Of a DNA stretch of 45,304 nucleotides, positions 44,490 to 45,304 are shown in pieces. Location of the stretch: positions 1-45,304 of the forward strand of contig CALUIE010000014.1 of the NCBI GenBank assembly GCA_944320605.1, given 5' to 3'. How positions within the stretch are numbered: the stretch's first letter is position 1; the number at the start of each line of letters is the position of its first letter. Below the pieces are notes generated by a model that was given only the letters and a program-made list of their open reading frames with translations, was not told the DNA's origin and did no database searches. The position numbers were made by a program, and so were the translations under genes. Source of the stretch: an uncultured Phocaeicola sp. GTDB taxonomy: Bacteria > Bacteroidota > Bacteroidia > Bacteroidales > Bacteroidaceae.

Positions 44490-45275
44490 CTACAGTCCTT
44501 TGCTTTTTGCCTCATTCCACAATTCATCCATCTCATTGAGAGTCATTTCATTGAGGTTTCTTCCTGCCTTAATAGTATGTTCCTCAAGATAGTTAAATCG
44601 GCGGATAAATTTCTGGTTCGTGCGTTCCAGGGCATTGTCAGGATTTATCTTATACAGCCTTGCAGCATTGATAAGACTGAACATCACATCGCCAAACTCG
44701 GCCTCGGCTTTCTCCTTATCCATATTGCCGACCTCAGACTCAAACTCTGTGATTTCTTCCTTCACCTTTTTCCATACATCTTCCCTGTCCTCCCAGTCGA
44801 AACCTACATTGCGTGCCTTATCCTGTATGCGGTATGCCTTGATCAGTGAAGGAAGGGCAGCAGGCACTCCGCTCAATACGGATTTGTTTCCATCCTTTTC
44901 CTTAAGCTTTATCTGTTCCCAGTTTTCTGAAACTTTCTCAGCTGTATCCGCTTTAACCTCTCCAAACACGTGCGGATGACGGAATATTAGTTTGTCGCAC
45001 AGTTTGTCGCATACATCTTTTATATCGAAATCGCCGGTCTCACTGCCTATCTTTGCATAGAACACTACGTGAAGAAGCACATCGCCCAGCTCCTTGCAAA
45101 TGTTCTTCTTGTCATTCTGAACCAAAGCATCACAAAGTTCGTAAACTTCTTCTATAGTGTTGGGACGCAGACTCTCGTTAGTCTGCTTTCTGTCCCACGG
45201 ACATTTTTCACGCAGTTCGTCCAGCACATCAAGCAGACGGCCGAACGATTTCATCTGTTCTTCTCTTGTACTCAT
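44490..45275 (-). CDS. mazG: Nucleoside triphosphate pyrophosphohydrolase
   Basis: 261 residues with two MazG domains in tandem. The first has EEVYE (in NTIEEVYELCDALVQ) followed by CKELGDVLLHVVFYA, and the second has EITEFESEV followed by EFGDVMFSLINAARL, the EExxE-ExxD metal-binding layout. The N-terminus LLDVLDELREKCPWDRKQTN is typical. It hydrolyses NTPs to NMP and pyrophosphate, removing abnormal nucleotides or lowering (p)ppGpp. The promoter would be at or beyond the right edge of the window. Confidence 0.95.
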   Translation of the reverse strand: MSTREEQMKSFGRLLDVLDELREKCPWDRKQTNESLRPNTIEEVYELCDALVQNDKKNICKELGDVLLHVVFYAKIGSETGDFDIKDVCDKLCDKLIFRHPHVFGEVKADTAEKVSENWEQIKLKEKDGNKSVLSGVPAALPSLIKAYRIQDKARNVGFDWEDREDVWKKVKEEITEFESEVGNMDKEKAEAEFGDVMFSLINAARLYKINPDNALERTNQKFIRRFNYLEEHTIKAGRNLNEMTLNEMDELWNEAKSKGL

Positions 45276-45304
45276 TATTATATATTGTATTGTTATTTGT
45301 TTTC

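Noticed and set aside
1-45304. CRISPR array, prophage or integrative element
   Set aside because: No regularly spaced direct repeats of CRISPR type, no integrase, capsid, relaxase or mobilisation genes; the only mobile element seen is the deleted IS1182-like copy.

Overview
The window comes from a member of the Bacteroidales, close to Bacteroides, Phocaeicola or Prevotella; I cannot fix the genus. The signs are the Bacteroidetes promoter pattern (a TTTG-like -33 element about 20 bases before TAnnTTTG) in front of many genes, weak ribosome binding sites, a fimbrillin-like leucine-rich-repeat lipoprotein, a NigD-like lipoprotein, a GH133/GT4/GH57 glycogen operon and an IS1182-like element.

Layout. 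1-175: two leftward tRNAs, Arg(ACG) cut by the window edge and Ser(GCT). 496-3582: pyruvate formate-lyase and its activase. 3702-5404: a possible small membrane protein, then on the minus strand a predicted small RNA and an operon of a hemerythrin/RIC-type di-iron protein and a NarL/LuxR-type regulator. 5599-10242: leftward glycogen operon. 10384-11609: internally deleted IS1182-like element. 11706-17136: uvrA and a PA14-containing GH3 lipoprotein. 17200-19387: a three-gene operon resembling AmgK, the RapZ C-terminal domain and MurU. 19424-23251: leftward Yip1-like protein, smpB and a short metH. 23691-25663: a 47-residue peptide gene coupled to the LRR lipoprotein. 25990-26710: four palindromes in exact 22-bp phase ahead of an HU-like protein with a C-terminal helix-turn-helix-like region. 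26826-28159: NigD-like lipoprotein and DUF4375 protein. 28331-33243: GT2-HIT fusion, SpoIID and AmpG-like transporter. 33316-39148: lipoprotein, very large Dna2-like nuclease-helicase and SDR. 39150-45275, all leftward: MATE, phosphohexomutase, UPF0210, ACT-domain protein and MazG.

The most interesting signal is a small regulon around 0.4-5.5 kb. A 16-bp inverted repeat, TACCTAN-N2-NTAGGTA, laid out like the 7-2-7 sites of NarL-family regulators, occurs three times. Each copy ends on the first base of an ATTG -33 element followed by exactly 20 bases and a TAnnTTTG-like -7 element. One promoter drives pflB. One drives the RIC-regulator operon. The third drives no protein gene, but a roughly 95-nt transcript ending in a strong intrinsic terminator. 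The regulator encoded between the sites has a NarL-type helix-turn-helix and a receiver-like domain with Asn at the expected phospho-acceptor position. I infer an autoregulated stress or redox circuit linking an oxygen-sensitive glycyl radical enzyme, an iron-centre repair protein and a small RNA.

A second theme is cell-wall sugar recycling: the AmgK/RapZ-C/MurU-like operon and the GT2-HIT/SpoIID/AmpG operon. A third signal is the helically phased palindrome array upstream of the HU-like gene, which looks like a cooperative operator or an iteron set.
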